Source: a virus. Taken from it: a stretch of DNA of 20,993 nucleotides. Below, one piece after another: positions 1 through 6,745 of the stretch. Position 1 is the first letter of the stretch, and every line of letters begins with the position of its first letter. The translations under genes were made by a program, and so were the position numbers. The DNA lies in IMG/VR virus record IMGVR_UViG_3300042486_000817, positions 1 through 20,993 of that record; one strand, written 5' to 3'. The notes under the pieces are model-generated. The model was not told the DNA's origin. It worked only from the letters and a program-made list of their open reading frames with translations, and did no database searches.

Positions 1-2
1 AG

Positions 3-638
3 AAGCAGGAGGAGATTCAAAAGATGCGCGAGAGCGGTGCGAGGGGAGGAAAGAAGCGCGCGGAAAACGCTGCAAAATCCAAGGAAAAACAGGACAGTTC
101 AAGCCTCCCTTCAAGCCCCCCTTCAAGCCCCCCTTCAAGCCCCCCTTCAACGGAAAGGAAAGGAAAGGAAGAGAAAGGAATACTCCCCCCTACCCCCCAA
201 GGGGAGGAGAGCGAGAGCGCGGAGGATTTTTATGCCGAGAACATGCCCACCGCAAACGCTCAATCGATGCTCGAACTCGAAAAGCGCGTCAGATCGCTCA
301 GGAGCGGCTGGGAGTTGCCTTTGGCATACACGGAGCAAAAACTTCTTTCGGAGGCATCACGGTGCCTTTCTGAGCTAACAGCGGCCCAATGGCAAACGAT
401 GAAGGATTACATGCACGCTCGCATTCCTGATGGAGTCCCAGCATGGCAACCTCGAAGCCGATCAAAGTTCCTTGAGAAGCCATCGGATGTTTGGACTCAC
501 GCATGCGCTTGGCGGAAGAAACAAGAGGCATCGCGCCCACCACCGAACACGATCCCGATGCCGGTGTCATCGAGGCCAACCATCAGCCGCGAGGAACTCG
601 CCGAGTTCTTCGATCCTATCAAAAAGAAGAAAATGTAA
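3..638 (+). CDS. Replication-organiser-like protein, C-terminal part (5' end outside window)
   Basis: The frame is open from base 3 with no stop upstream of the first ATG (24), so the gene probably begins outside the window; a start at ATG 24 behind an AGGAGG-like run (8-13) is possible and would give 204 residues. From that ATG the protein has a basic stretch (GARGGKKRAENAAKSK), then an SSPP repeat linker, a K/E-rich segment, and a folded-looking C-terminal half (about residues 80-180) with many Trp and Leu. A basic stretch followed by a Ser-rich low-complexity linker and a charged run is the usual tail of DUF1376/YdaU-type phage replication proteins, and the place just upstream of small terminase fits. 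This is inference from style and position; no catalytic motif is visible. The C terminus is very basic (DPIKKKKM). Confidence 0.6.
   Translation, partial: KQEEIQKMRESGARGGKKRAENAAKSKEKQDSSSLPSSPPSSPPSSPPSTERKGKEEKGILPPTPQGEESESAEDFYAENMPTANAQSMLELEKRVRSLRSGWELPLAYTEQKLLSEASRCLSELTAAQWQTMKDYMHARIPDGVPAWQPRSRSKFLEKPSDVWTHACAWRKKQEASRPPPNTIPMPVSSRPTISREELAEFFDPIKKKKM
98..150 (+). repeat. 12-bp tandem repeat coding an SSPP linker
   Basis: Four 12-bp units TTCAAGCCYCCC (98-109, 110-121, 122-133, 134-145) plus a partial TTCAA. The last three full units are identical. In the frame of the surrounding gene they read as Ser-Ser-Pro-Pro units. A purine tract of GGAAA units follows directly (about 152-179), so two simple repeats lie back to back. 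Near-identity at DNA level suggests recent slippage expansion; unit number may vary between related phages. Confidence 0.85.
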
Positions 639-692
639 AAATAGGATGAAACCTTTTGCCGATTTCAAACAAACCCCACAAATGGGATCTGA

Positions 693-1172
693 ATGCTGCA
701 CGAGAATCAAGCGAGCTACACGCCCGACTTCGCTGCTGAGATCGATACCGAAGAGGAGATCATTGCAGATGACTTCGGTGTCTCGATCTATCAGGCGCGC
801 AAGATCATCCGCATGCGGGAGGATGCGGTCATCAGGAACCAGTCGCTCATCCTCGCTCGAGTCATCGGCCTGTTGCTTCAGTCCAACAACCTCCCAGCCA
901 CCATTCACGCCCTCGCCCTGGCATCCGGCCTTGATCAGCTCAACGGCAAGAAATCCCAGGCAGAGATCGCCCGAGAGCTTGGCGTCACCCGCGCGCTTAT
1001 CTCCCACTATGTCGTGGGCATCCGCGACATCCTGAGCGGAAACGATTCCAACTTCGACTGCACGAAGTACCGCAAAGCGAACTCAACCCGCGAGACCTAC
1101 AAAGCGAAAGCAACCGACCCGTTCACCAAAGCCAAGGCCGCAGCCCGCGCCCGGCTCACATCCACAAAGTAG
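693..1172 (+). CDS. Helix-turn-helix DNA-binding protein
   Basis: A 159-residue protein. Residues 88-110 (SQAEIARELGVTRALISHYV onward) form a clear helix-turn-helix, with the 'xxAxxLGVTRxxISxxV' spacing of sigma-region-4-like and Xre-like domains. Another helical region lies at 22-60. The C terminus is Lys/Ala-rich. An in-frame TGA directly precedes the ATG, so the start cannot lie further upstream. It probably binds DNA as a late regulator or accessory packaging factor, judging from its place between the replication and terminase genes. The exact family is not recognised. No SD is seen. Confidence 0.75.
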   Translation: MLHENQASYTPDFAAEIDTEEEIIADDFGVSIYQARKIIRMREDAVIRNQSLILARVIGLLLQSNNLPATIHALALASGLDQLNGKKSQAEIARELGVTRALISHYVVGIRDILSGNDSNFDCTKYRKANSTRETYKAKATDPFTKAKAAARARLTSTK

Positions 1173-1181
1173 AAACCACAC

Positions 1182-1610
1182 ATGAACATCATCGACACCA
1201 ACATGCTCGGCTTGAAGGAGCTGAGCATCCCAACCGACACCACCCAGTCACAATGGGAGGAGATCCACCGCAGCCTGCTGGTCTGCAAGAAGTCCGCAGC
1301 CAAGTGGCTCAGCCAGTCCCGCTCTTTCGCCTCCGATCGCTGGGGCGTCGACTATGTGGCAGAGACCGAGGTGCAGCTCGAGCTTGGCCTCGGCCTACCC
1401 GAACCGGTGAAGCCCGAGCCGCTCAACCCATCCGACAAGTCGAAGGCGATCGTCACCATCGAAGGCGTCCACCAGTCCTTTGTGCTTTGGCAACGGAAGA
1501 TGAGCGGCGAGGTCGAGACATGGGATGACGACCGACTCAAACGAGCGTTGGATCTTCTCGAGCCGATGGAGCAGCAGGCGAAACGCATCCGCGAACTTCT
1601 CGGGAAATGA
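1182..1610 (+). CDS. Hypothetical protein upstream of small terminase
   Basis: A 142-residue protein starting 9 bases after the HTH gene, with the leader AAACCACAC and no SD. Residues 1-60 are predicted helical and contain several Trp and Ser (SQWEEIHRSLLVCKKSAAKW). A Pro-rich hinge (LPEPVKPEPLNP) follows, then a helical C-terminal half ending in DLLEPMEQQAKRIRELLGK. I recognise no family. It is co-directional and tightly spaced with the HTH gene, so the two are probably co-transcribed. GC-rich third positions like those of its neighbours indicate a real gene. Confidence 0.7.
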   Translation: MNIIDTNMLGLKELSIPTDTTQSQWEEIHRSLLVCKKSAAKWLSQSRSFASDRWGVDYVAETEVQLELGLGLPEPVKPEPLNPSDKSKAIVTIEGVHQSFVLWQRKMSGEVETWDDDRLKRALDLLEPMEQQAKRIRELLGK

Positions 1611-1670
1611 AAACGCGACCGGAAAAATTTAGGGAGTCTCCTACGCGCGAGCTCTCATTTGGTGTTGGGC

Positions 1671-1716
1671 CACTCTCGTCAGTCGTCCGAGAGTTGCATA
1701 ATGCACAATCGTTGCA
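1671..1716. promoter_or_regulatory. Cluster of inverted repeats before the terminase genes
   Basis: The 113-bp gap ahead of small terminase holds two symmetric sequences. ACTCTCG (1672-1678) and CGAGAGT (1688-1694) are a perfect 7-bp inverted repeat around 9 bases. TGCAT-A-ATGCA (1695-1705) is a short palindrome, and TTGCA recurs at 1712. There is no T-run, so it does not look like an intrinsic terminator. An operator or RNA hairpin controlling the packaging genes is possible, perhaps bound by the HTH protein upstream; this is only inferred from symmetry and place. Confidence 0.35.
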
Positions 1717-1723
1717 ATAAGCC

Positions 1724-2374
1724 ATGGGCATAACTGAGCTAGGCCAAGCCCTAGGGATCGACAAATCGGTCGTCTCGAGGCTTGTGAAGAAAGGAATGCC
1801 CACGCATTCGGTCGAGGCCGCGCAGTCATGGCGGGAAACGAATGCCAAGCCCCGCGCCAAGAGGGGACAGGCCGGAACCACGCCGCCGCCTCCCAAGGCC
1901 ACGAAGACCCAGTCGGTTGCTCAATCTGTCCAACCTACGGTCACGCTGCCGAAGATCGAGGCCCAAGCGCATGACGCGCCCGAGCCGGACGACGATGACA
2001 ACACCCCGCGCCAGTCGCTTCGGCGGGCGAGGTTGGCGGAAAAGGTCGGCTACAACGAGCTTGTCCTCTGCAAACGGAACGGCGGATCGATCGAGGACAT
2101 TCGAAAGGCCAACTCGATCTACATCGCCGCCAGGAACAACCGCCACAAAGCCGAACGCGACTTCAAGGAATGGCAACGCGCGGAGGGGATTCTGCTCTAC
2201 TTCGACGAGGCCAAGGAGATCGCCGGTCGACCGCATGTGGCCGCCAAACAAATGTTGGAAGTGATGCCGAAAAGCCTCGCGCCTCGCTTGTTCGGCCAAC
2301 CGCAAAAGGCCATCGAGGCCGCGCTTTCCGAGTGGTGTGATTCTCTGACTGAAGTCATTCGCAAAGCCCTATGA
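1724..2374 (+). CDS. Terminase small subunit (Nu1-like)
   Basis: DNA-recognition subunit of the packaging motor: it binds the packaging site and hands DNA to the large subunit. The 216-residue protein starts with a helix-turn-helix (residues 2-25, ITELGQALGIDKSVVSRLVK) followed by GMPTHSVEAAQSWRETN, the pattern of Nu1/TerS-like N-terminal domains. A Pro-rich acidic linker (about 50-95) is followed by a helical domain (100-216) that probably oligomerises and contacts TerL. The stop overlaps the TerL start as ATGA, so the two are translationally coupled. Identification rests on the HTH style, size and position directly before TerL. Confidence 0.85.
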   Translation: MGITELGQALGIDKSVVSRLVKKGMPTHSVEAAQSWRETNAKPRAKRGQAGTTPPPPKATKTQSVAQSVQPTVTLPKIEAQAHDAPEPDDDDNTPRQSLRRARLAEKVGYNELVLCKRNGGSIEDIRKANSIYIAARNNRHKAERDFKEWQRAEGILLYFDEAKEIAGRPHVAAKQMLEVMPKSLAPRLFGQPQKAIEAALSEWCDSLTEVIRKAL

Positions 2375-4080
2375 CCCCCGCCGCCGAAGCCCTGCGCGAG
2401 CACATCCGCTCGATCTATGCGCCGATCGATCGCCGGTCGGTCGTTCAGTGGTGTAGCGACGAAGTGATCCTCTCTGAGCGTCAGACCCAGATGCCGGGGA
2501 ACTTTTCAACATCCATGACGCCGTACATGAATGAGCCGCTCGAGTCTTTCGGCGATATCGATGTCACGGATATTGTGATGGTTTTTGGAACTCAGACCGG
2601 AAAAACCACAATCATACAGGGAGGAGCATCTCATCGTATTTGCAATAAACCACAACCTGCTTTGTGGGTCATGCCGACCGAAGGCCTCGCCCGATCATTT
2701 TCAGAAACGCGATGGATGCCGCTCTTTGACGATTCTCCGACGCTCGCTGCCCAAAAACCGGCCGATCGAAACCGTTTCAAGACATTAGAACAACACTTCA
2801 GCCGTTGTACCATGAACTTCGTCGGGTCCAACTCACCGGCCAACCTCGCCAGCCGCCCCGCCGGTCTGCTCTTGCTCGATGAGGTCGACAAGTTCGCGAC
2901 CGAGACCGACAAGGAAACCAGCGCCCTTCACCTCGCCGAAAACCGCACGAAATCTTTCGTCGGCGCCCTCCGCGTCAAGACCTCGACACCGACCACGCCC
3001 GAGGGACCAATCTGGAAAGAGTACCTCAAAGGCACGCAGGAAAAATTCATGCTGCCATGCCCGCATTGCGCAGAACGCATCGAGCTTTTGTGGGAGCAAG
3101 TGAAGTGGGATCGTGAGGCCAAGGCCGACGGCAAGTGGAACATGGCGCAGGTCGAAGAATCCGCGCGCTATGAATGCCAGCATTGCAAAGGCTCGATCAA
3201 CGACGGGCAGAAAATGGAAATGCTTCAGCAGGGGAAATGGCAATGCACCAATGAGTCCGCGCAAAAAGGCTTCCGCTCATTCCACCTCAACTCGCTTTAC
3301 GCACCATGGCGGTCCTGCACCTTCGGCGCGCTGGCGGTGAAGTTCCTCCGCGACTCGGAAACCCTCAACGGCCTGCAAGATTTCACCAACTCGACCATGG
3401 CTTTGCCGTGGGAGCAGGTCGAGACCAGCATCGGCGATGCTAAGATTCTCGGCCTTTCCGGCAGCTACGAAGTCGGCACCTGCCCGATCGATGAACCCGC
3501 GCATGTCGTCACCTGCGCCGATGTCGGCCAGGAGAAACAGCACTGGGTCACCACCGCCTTCGCTGCCGATGGATCATCCTATGTCTTGGACTACGGCACC
3601 ACTCTATCAGTCGAGGATCTTCTCCGTGATCCGCCACTCCGATCCTATGCTACACCCAGCGGCGGTATCGTGAAGCCCGAGTGCGGCTTGATCGACTCCG
3701 GCTTTGCGACCTTTCGCGTCTATGCCACATGCCAAGAGTCCGGCGGATTCTTTCACCCGGCAAAGGGCGCAAATGTCACCTTCGGCACGCGGATCAGCCG
3801 CACCACGATCGACAACTTTCCCGGCGTCGTGCTCTACACCTATGTCGACCACGCGATCAAGACCGAGCTCTTCATCGATCGGATCAAGGACCAGAAACCC
3901 GAGCTCAAGATCCCGAAGAAAGTCACCACCGAGTTCATCGCAGGACTGAGCGGGCAAAAGCTCGTCCCGCGCAAGACGCCGAGCGGCCAAGTCTATGTCT
4001 GGAAGGATGTCCGAGACGACCACTTCATGGACGCGCTCAAGTTGTGCCACATCGCGTGGCACATCTTGAAAAACGCTTGA
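2371..4080 (+). CDS. Terminase large subunit, GpA family
   Basis: ATPase and nuclease that cuts concatemers and drives DNA into the prohead. In 569 residues the order is: Walker A GTQTGKTT (73-80), Walker B LLLLDE (166-171), a CPHC (230-233) ... CQHC (269-272) pair that looks like a zinc-binding insertion as in GpA-type enzymes, then the nuclease half with TCADVG (381-386; D384 a likely metal ligand), LIDSGF, and a C-terminal HFMDALKLC motif. Lambda gpA is somewhat longer (641). The start overlaps the TerS stop. The last bases contain an 8-bp inverted repeat (4043-4063). It ends 3 bases from the stop of a convergent minus-strand gene. Confidence 0.95.
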   Translation: MTPAAEALREHIRSIYAPIDRRSVVQWCSDEVILSERQTQMPGNFSTSMTPYMNEPLESFGDIDVTDIVMVFGTQTGKTTIIQGGASHRICNKPQPALWVMPTEGLARSFSETRWMPLFDDSPTLAAQKPADRNRFKTLEQHFSRCTMNFVGSNSPANLASRPAGLLLLDEVDKFATETDKETSALHLAENRTKSFVGALRVKTSTPTTPEGPIWKEYLKGTQEKFMLPCPHCAERIELLWEQVKWDREAKADGKWNMAQVEESARYECQHCKGSINDGQKMEMLQQGKWQCTNESAQKGFRSFHLNSLYAPWRSCTFGALAVKFLRDSETLNGLQDFTNSTMALPWEQVETSIGDAKILGLSGSYEVGTCPIDEPAHVVTCADVGQEKQHWVTTAFAADGSSYVLDYGTTLSVEDLLRDPPLRSYATPSGGIVKPECGLIDSGFATFRVYATCQESGGFFHPAKGANVTFGTRISRTTIDNFPGVVLYTYVDHAIKTELFIDRIKDQKPELKIPKKVTTEFIAGLSGQKLVPRKTPSGQVYVWKDVRDDHFMDALKLCHIAWHILKNA

Positions 4081-4083
4081 ACA

Positions 4084-4401
4084 TCACAGCTTTGCCGCCT
4101 CTTCTTTGATAGATGTAAGGCAATACTCTCTTATGTTCTCAATGAAATCCCTTGCTTTGTCAGGGTCATGTTCGAGGAAATCATCATCAAGCCAATCGTT
4201 CCAGTAATCGTCACATTGGGTTTTTTTGAGGATTTCACTAAGTCCCTTTTTTGTTTCCTCATACCTTTCAGAAAGGTAAAGATCCACAGCTTTTTCAAAT
4301 GCTCGTAATTCTTTTTGCTGATCTCTGAGCATCGAAAGAATGTCGGAAAATCCTCCGATTAATTCTTCAGGTGTGGTTTCAATATCTTGTTTCAGTTTCA
4401 T
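4084..4401 (-). CDS. Unknown acidic helical protein in the minus-strand island
   Basis: A 105-residue protein, acidic and predicted almost wholly helical, with a WNDWLDDDFLEHDPDKARDF segment near residues 67-86. No family is recognised and no signal peptide or membrane segment is seen. Its DNA is visibly more AT-rich than the flanking terminase and portal genes and uses AT-ending codons, a sign of separate origin. It lies 11 bases downstream of the ribbon-helix-helix gene on the same strand and probably shares its transcript; the spacer is A-rich (AATAAAAAA) with no SD. A host-modifying 'moron' cargo is the simplest reading. A toxin-antitoxin pairing with its neighbour cannot be excluded. Confidence 0.65.
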   Translation of the reverse strand: MKLKQDIETTPEELIGGFSDILSMLRDQQKELRAFEKAVDLYLSERYEETKKGLSEILKKTQCDDYWNDWLDDDFLEHDPDKARDFIENIREYCLTSIKEEAAKL

Positions 4402-4412
4402 TTTTTTATTGG

Positions 4413-4595
4413 TTATAGTTCACGGAATGCTTCATCCGCCACGCTGGAAATGCTGGCGGATTTTTTTTTGGCCACGCTGCGAAGTTTTGCGTTCGCCTCA
4501 TGGGAGATCGAGAGCGCGATCGTCACGCGCGTTTTTCCTGCCGGTCGTCCTGCGCCTTCGCGAGCGCCGCCTCTGGTTTCGGTTTTTTTACTCAT
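4413..4595 (-). CDS. Ribbon-helix-helix (CopG/Arc-like) regulator
   Basis: A 60-residue protein. After a GGAREGAGRP basic turn (residues 9-18, AT-hook-like) comes a strand TRVTIALSI and two helices, HEANAKLRSVAKKK and SISSVADEAFREL, which is the ribbon-helix-helix layout. Such proteins dimerise through the strand, place it in the DNA major groove and usually repress their own operon. It heads a two-gene minus-strand unit with the 105-residue protein. Its coding DNA also forms a strong plus-direction terminator (4434-4469): the Lys-Lys-Lys run comes from the T-tract and the SASISSVAD segment from the hairpin. Likely self-regulating through the promoter at 4665-4692. Confidence 0.75.
   Translation of the reverse strand: MSKKTETRGGAREGAGRPAGKTRVTIALSISHEANAKLRSVAKKKSASISSVADEAFREL
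4434..4469 (+). terminator. Strong plus-direction intrinsic terminator inside the minus-strand regulator gene
   Basis: ATCCGCCA (4434-4441) and TGGCGGAT (4454-4461) form a perfect 8-bp stem with an extra GC/GC closing inside the loop, followed by nine T (4461-4469). This should end rightward transcription coming out of the terminase genes before the head genes, so the genes from 4997 onward would need their own transcription start. It lies fully within the coding sequence of the regulator on the other strand. Confidence 0.75.
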
Positions 4596-4664
4596 GTTCG
4601 GCGTTGATGGTGACTTGCATGGCTTGTTTGGTAGTTAGTGTTAGGCAATTCAGAAGGATTCCTA

Positions 4665-4692
4665 ATCATAGGTATTCGCGGCCCACGGTAAA
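4665..4692 (-). promoter_or_regulatory. Candidate promoter for the ribbon-helix-helix gene
   Basis: Read on the minus strand, TTTACC (plus 4687-4692) and TATGAT (plus 4665-4670) are 16 bases apart and match four and five of six sigma-70 consensus bases. The start codon of the regulator lies about 70 bases downstream. Only a sequence match. Confidence 0.35.
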
Positions 4693-4693
4693 T

Positions 4694-4855
4694 TCAGCCC
4701 CACATTTCGGCGAGCTTGGCCATTCCCTCGTTGTACTCGCGTTCCTCGGCTTTCGTCATTTCGATGGTGTGGATTTCATTGGTTCCACAGTCATCCATGG
4801 CGGAAGCGATCGGAACTTGTACGGTGTTGTCGGTGGTAGTGCGGATTGTTTTCAT
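4694..4855 (-). CDS. Small hypothetical protein, first gene of the minus-strand island
   Basis: A 53-residue protein beginning MKTIRTTTDNTVQVP and ending in an acidic amphipathic helix (EMTKAEEREYNEGMAKLAEMWG). A longer reading from ATG 4900 exists, but that codon would overlap the -10 box of the best promoter, so ATG 4855 is preferred. It lies about 100 bases upstream of the ribbon-helix-helix gene on the same strand. No family is recognised. The short length leaves doubt, but the promoter and clean reading frame support it. Confidence 0.5.
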   Translation of the reverse strand: MKTIRTTTDNTVQVPIASAMDDCGTNEIHTIEMTKAEEREYNEGMAKLAEMWG

Positions 4856-4896
4856 GTTTTCGGTTCTTGTTGGCGTTGCGTCGTGCAACTGGGAGG

Positions 4897-4925
4897 ACAA
4901 TACGCCCCGCTTTTGATTCCGTCAA
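4897..4925 (-). promoter_or_regulatory. Sigma-70-like promoter of the minus-strand island
   Basis: On the minus strand TTGACG (plus 4920-4925) and TATTGT (plus 4897-4902) have the optimal 17-base spacer and match five and four of six consensus bases. Transcription would start near 4890, about 35 bases before the ATG at 4855. It is the best vegetative-type promoter I see in the window, and it drives the island against the direction of the structural genes. Confidence 0.5.
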
Positions 4926-4957
4926 TAGGGAAATCAAATAAAGATGAATTTTTTTCA

Positions 4958-4999
4958 CGGGTTGAAAACCCGCCATTTTGACACCCGCCCGTCGGCGTG
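4958..4999 (+). promoter_or_regulatory. Hairpin plus TTTTGACAC start element, copy 1
   Basis: A perfect 6-bp hairpin CGGGTT-GAA-AACCCG (4958-4972) is followed by ATTTTGACAC (4975-4984), then 12 bases, then GTG (4997). A small second hairpin CGCC/GGCG (4986-4989, 4994-4997) ends in the G of the start codon. No SD is present. The start context CGTGAGCGAA is shared with the portal gene. Confidence 0.6.
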
Positions 5000-5272
5000 A
5001 GCGAATCCATGAAAATCAGCGGCGTAAAGTCCTACCTGCGCCGGACCAAGACCAACGAAGAGCTAGAAGCCTTGGCCGATACCGTCTTTTCAAGCGCCAC
5101 CGAGGAAGTCGTCATCACCAGCATCGGCACCGAGGGCTCAAGCTCGTCGGGGCAGGTGAGTTTCCCCAAGTGGCTTTTGCTCCAAGCTATCGAGGAATTA
5201 CTCACCGACGGAGGCCGTGAGCGTCAGCTTGCCTCGATCGTCGACCGCTCGCGCTACTCATCGCCGCTTTGA
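4997..5272 (+). CDS. Head-tail joining protein in the gpW position
   Basis: A 91-residue protein from GTG 4997, or 87 from ATG 5009 (MKISGVKSYLRRTKTNEELE). An N-terminal helix (NEELEALADTVFSSA) is followed by a short strand region (EVVITSIGTEGSSSSGQVSF) and a helix (PKWLLLQAIEELLTDGG). A helix, hairpin and helix of this size directly before the portal gene matches the lambda W gene, whose product seals the filled head and accepts the tail. Identity is inferred from position and layout, not from a motif. The GTG is preferred because the upstream element keeps its usual 12-base spacing. Confidence 0.6.
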   Translation: MSESMKISGVKSYLRRTKTNEELEALADTVFSSATEEVVITSIGTEGSSSSGQVSFPKWLLLQAIEELLTDGGRERQLASIVDRSRYSSPL

Positions 5273-5297
5273 TTTTGACACCCCGAAATCAATCGTG
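5269..5297 (+). promoter_or_regulatory. TTTTGACAC start element, copy 2 (portal)
   Basis: ATTTTGACAC (5272-5281) begins at the stop codon of the upstream gene and lies 13 bases before GTG 5295. TTGATTT (5269-5275) pairs perfectly with AAATCAA (5286-5292), enclosing TGACACCCCG in the loop, with the start codon just after the 3' arm. The sequence CGTGAGCGAA around the start is the same as in copy 1. Confidence 0.6.
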
Positions 5298-6719
5298 AGC
5301 GAAATCAAAAAATCAAACCGCGGCGGCAAGCGCGCCGGAGCCGGACGCCCGAAGAAAAACGCCACGCCCAAGGCAGCTGCCTTTGAAGCTGCCGAGCACT
5401 CAATCAACCGAGGCCTCGTCATCCTCAACACCGTCGAACCCCGCCGCGAGCTCCCCGCGCAGACTCGCCTCGAGCTACTGAAGAAAGCCCGCTGGCTTTA
5501 CAACAATGTCGGCGTCGCGGCATACCTCATCGAGCACCTTGCCCAGCGTGCCGTCGGCACCGGCATCGTCCCCAAGGCCCGCACCGCGAATGCCGAGTGG
5601 AACCGCATTGCCGAGCGTGCGTTCGAGGATCGCGCCTGCGCTGAGGCATGGGCATTCGACGCATCCTCACAGGTCAACTTCTACGGCGCCCAATCCCTCA
5701 TCCTCCGACAAGTCGCCTGCGATGGTGATTTCTTCGCGCAGTTCCTCACCACCCAGACCGGCGGCGCACGCGTCCGCTTCATCGGCGGCGAGGCCGTCGG
5801 ATCAACTGCCGATTCATCCGACCGCTCGTTCGACGGCGTGCTACTCGATCAGTTCGGTGCGCCCATATCCTACCGCGTTATTACGGACCGCGCGAATGGC
5901 AAGTACACCGATGTCCCAGCGCAGGATATGCTCCACTTTCGGCACATCCGCCGGGCAGGCTACCCACGCGGCGCGTCATGGCTGCACAACGCAGCGATCA
6001 ACCTGCAAGACCTCTCGGAGATTCTCTCCTACACCAAGGGCGCATTCAAAGCAGGCGCGCAGATTGGCTTTTCGATCACCAGTAATGAAGCCGCCAAGAT
6101 CGGCCTCGGCGCGAAAATCACCACCAGCGAAGGCGAAGACCTCAGCACCGAGCGCCTCTACAACGGCACTTTGATCCCCAAGCTCAAGCCGGGCGAGTCG
6201 ATCCAGAGTTTCAAAAACGAACATCCCGGCCAGAGCTTCGAGCCGTTCGTCCGCTATGTGATTTCCGAAGTCGCGCGCGGCATCGGCCTGCCACCGGAGG
6301 CGCTCATGATCTTCGTCGGCGCGAGTGGCACCGAGTTTCGCGGTCTGCTCGAAGTCGCGCAGAATTTCCTCGAGCGCCTGCAACAAATGCTGGTCGATCA
6401 ATTCTGCCGTCCGTTTTGGAAATTCTGGATCTATCAAGAGATCCAAGCCGGTCGCCTGCCATACCCCGGCGACGATTGGTGGAGATGCGAGTTTATCCCG
6501 CCGAAGAAAATCACGGTCGACAACGGACGCGATGGCCGCCTGTACAGCGACTTGATGGATAAGGGCTACATGTCGTGGGAGCGCTACTGCAACCTCCACG
6601 GCCTCGATGCCGAAGCCGAGGAGGACGACATCCTGCAAACCTACCTGCGCCGCAAAGCGAAGTGCGATCAACTCGGCCTCGAGGTTGGCGAGGTTTTCCC
6701 AAGCCAAGGCACCGTCTGA
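5295..6719 (+). CDS. Portal protein, lambda family
   Basis: Dodecameric ring at the head vertex through which DNA enters and leaves; partner of terminase and the connector. The 474-residue protein has features of the lambda-type portal family: an N-terminal ARWLYNNVGVAAYLIEHLAQRAVGTGI-like block, QVACDGDFFAQFL, the DMLHFRHIRRAGYPRGASWL region, a long central helical stem (LQDLSEILSYTKGAFKAGAQ) and a C-terminal LPPEALMIFVGASGTEFRG segment. Lambda gpB is 533 residues. GTG 5295 is chosen because no ATG lies near and the start element is placed properly; a GTG at 5217 would overlap the upstream gene heavily. The N terminus carries RGGKRAGAGRPKK, resembling the turn in the ribbon-helix-helix protein. 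Confidence 0.92.
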   Translation: MSEIKKSNRGGKRAGAGRPKKNATPKAAAFEAAEHSINRGLVILNTVEPRRELPAQTRLELLKKARWLYNNVGVAAYLIEHLAQRAVGTGIVPKARTANAEWNRIAERAFEDRACAEAWAFDASSQVNFYGAQSLILRQVACDGDFFAQFLTTQTGGARVRFIGGEAVGSTADSSDRSFDGVLLDQFGAPISYRVITDRANGKYTDVPAQDMLHFRHIRRAGYPRGASWLHNAAINLQDLSEILSYTKGAFKAGAQIGFSITSNEAAKIGLGAKITTSEGEDLSTERLYNGTLIPKLKPGESIQSFKNEHPGQSFEPFVRYVISEVARGIGLPPEALMIFVGASGTEFRGLLEVAQNFLERLQQMLVDQFCRPFWKFWIYQEIQAGRLPYPGDDWWRCEFIPPKKITVDNGRDGRLYSDLMDKGYMSWERYCNLHGLDAEAEEDDILQTYLRRKAKCDQLGLEVGEVFPSQGTV

Positions 6720-6720
6720 A

Positions 6721-6745
6721 ATTTTGACACGCCCGCTGCGGCGTG
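6721..6745 (+). promoter_or_regulatory. TTTTGACAC start element, copy 3 (protease)
   Basis: ATTTTGACAC (6721-6730) directly after the portal stop, 12 bases before GTG 6743. CACGCC (6728-6733) and GGCGTG (6740-6745) form a perfect 6-bp stem with loop CGCTGC; the start codon GTG is the last three bases of the 3' arm. The hairpin could hide the start until opened. Confidence 0.6.

Noticed and set aside
430-1035. 201-codon plus-strand frame overlapping the first gene and the HTH gene
   Set aside because: Arg/Ser-rich out-of-frame shadow; the HTH gene in the other frame has a clear domain.
4043-4063. 8-bp inverted repeat TGTGCCAC/GTGGCACA at the terL end as a terminator
   Set aside because: No T-run follows on either strand; it is coding sequence for the conserved C terminus of TerL.
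4694-4900. ATG 4900 as start of the small minus-strand gene
   Set aside because: The codon overlaps the -10 box of the best-spaced promoter; ATG 4855 lies properly downstream.
4340-4981. 213-codon open frame on the plus strand across the minus-strand island
   Set aside because: It is antisense to three better supported small genes, its protein is rich in Cys, Phe, Arg and Trp without domain pattern, and it runs through the strong plus-direction terminator.
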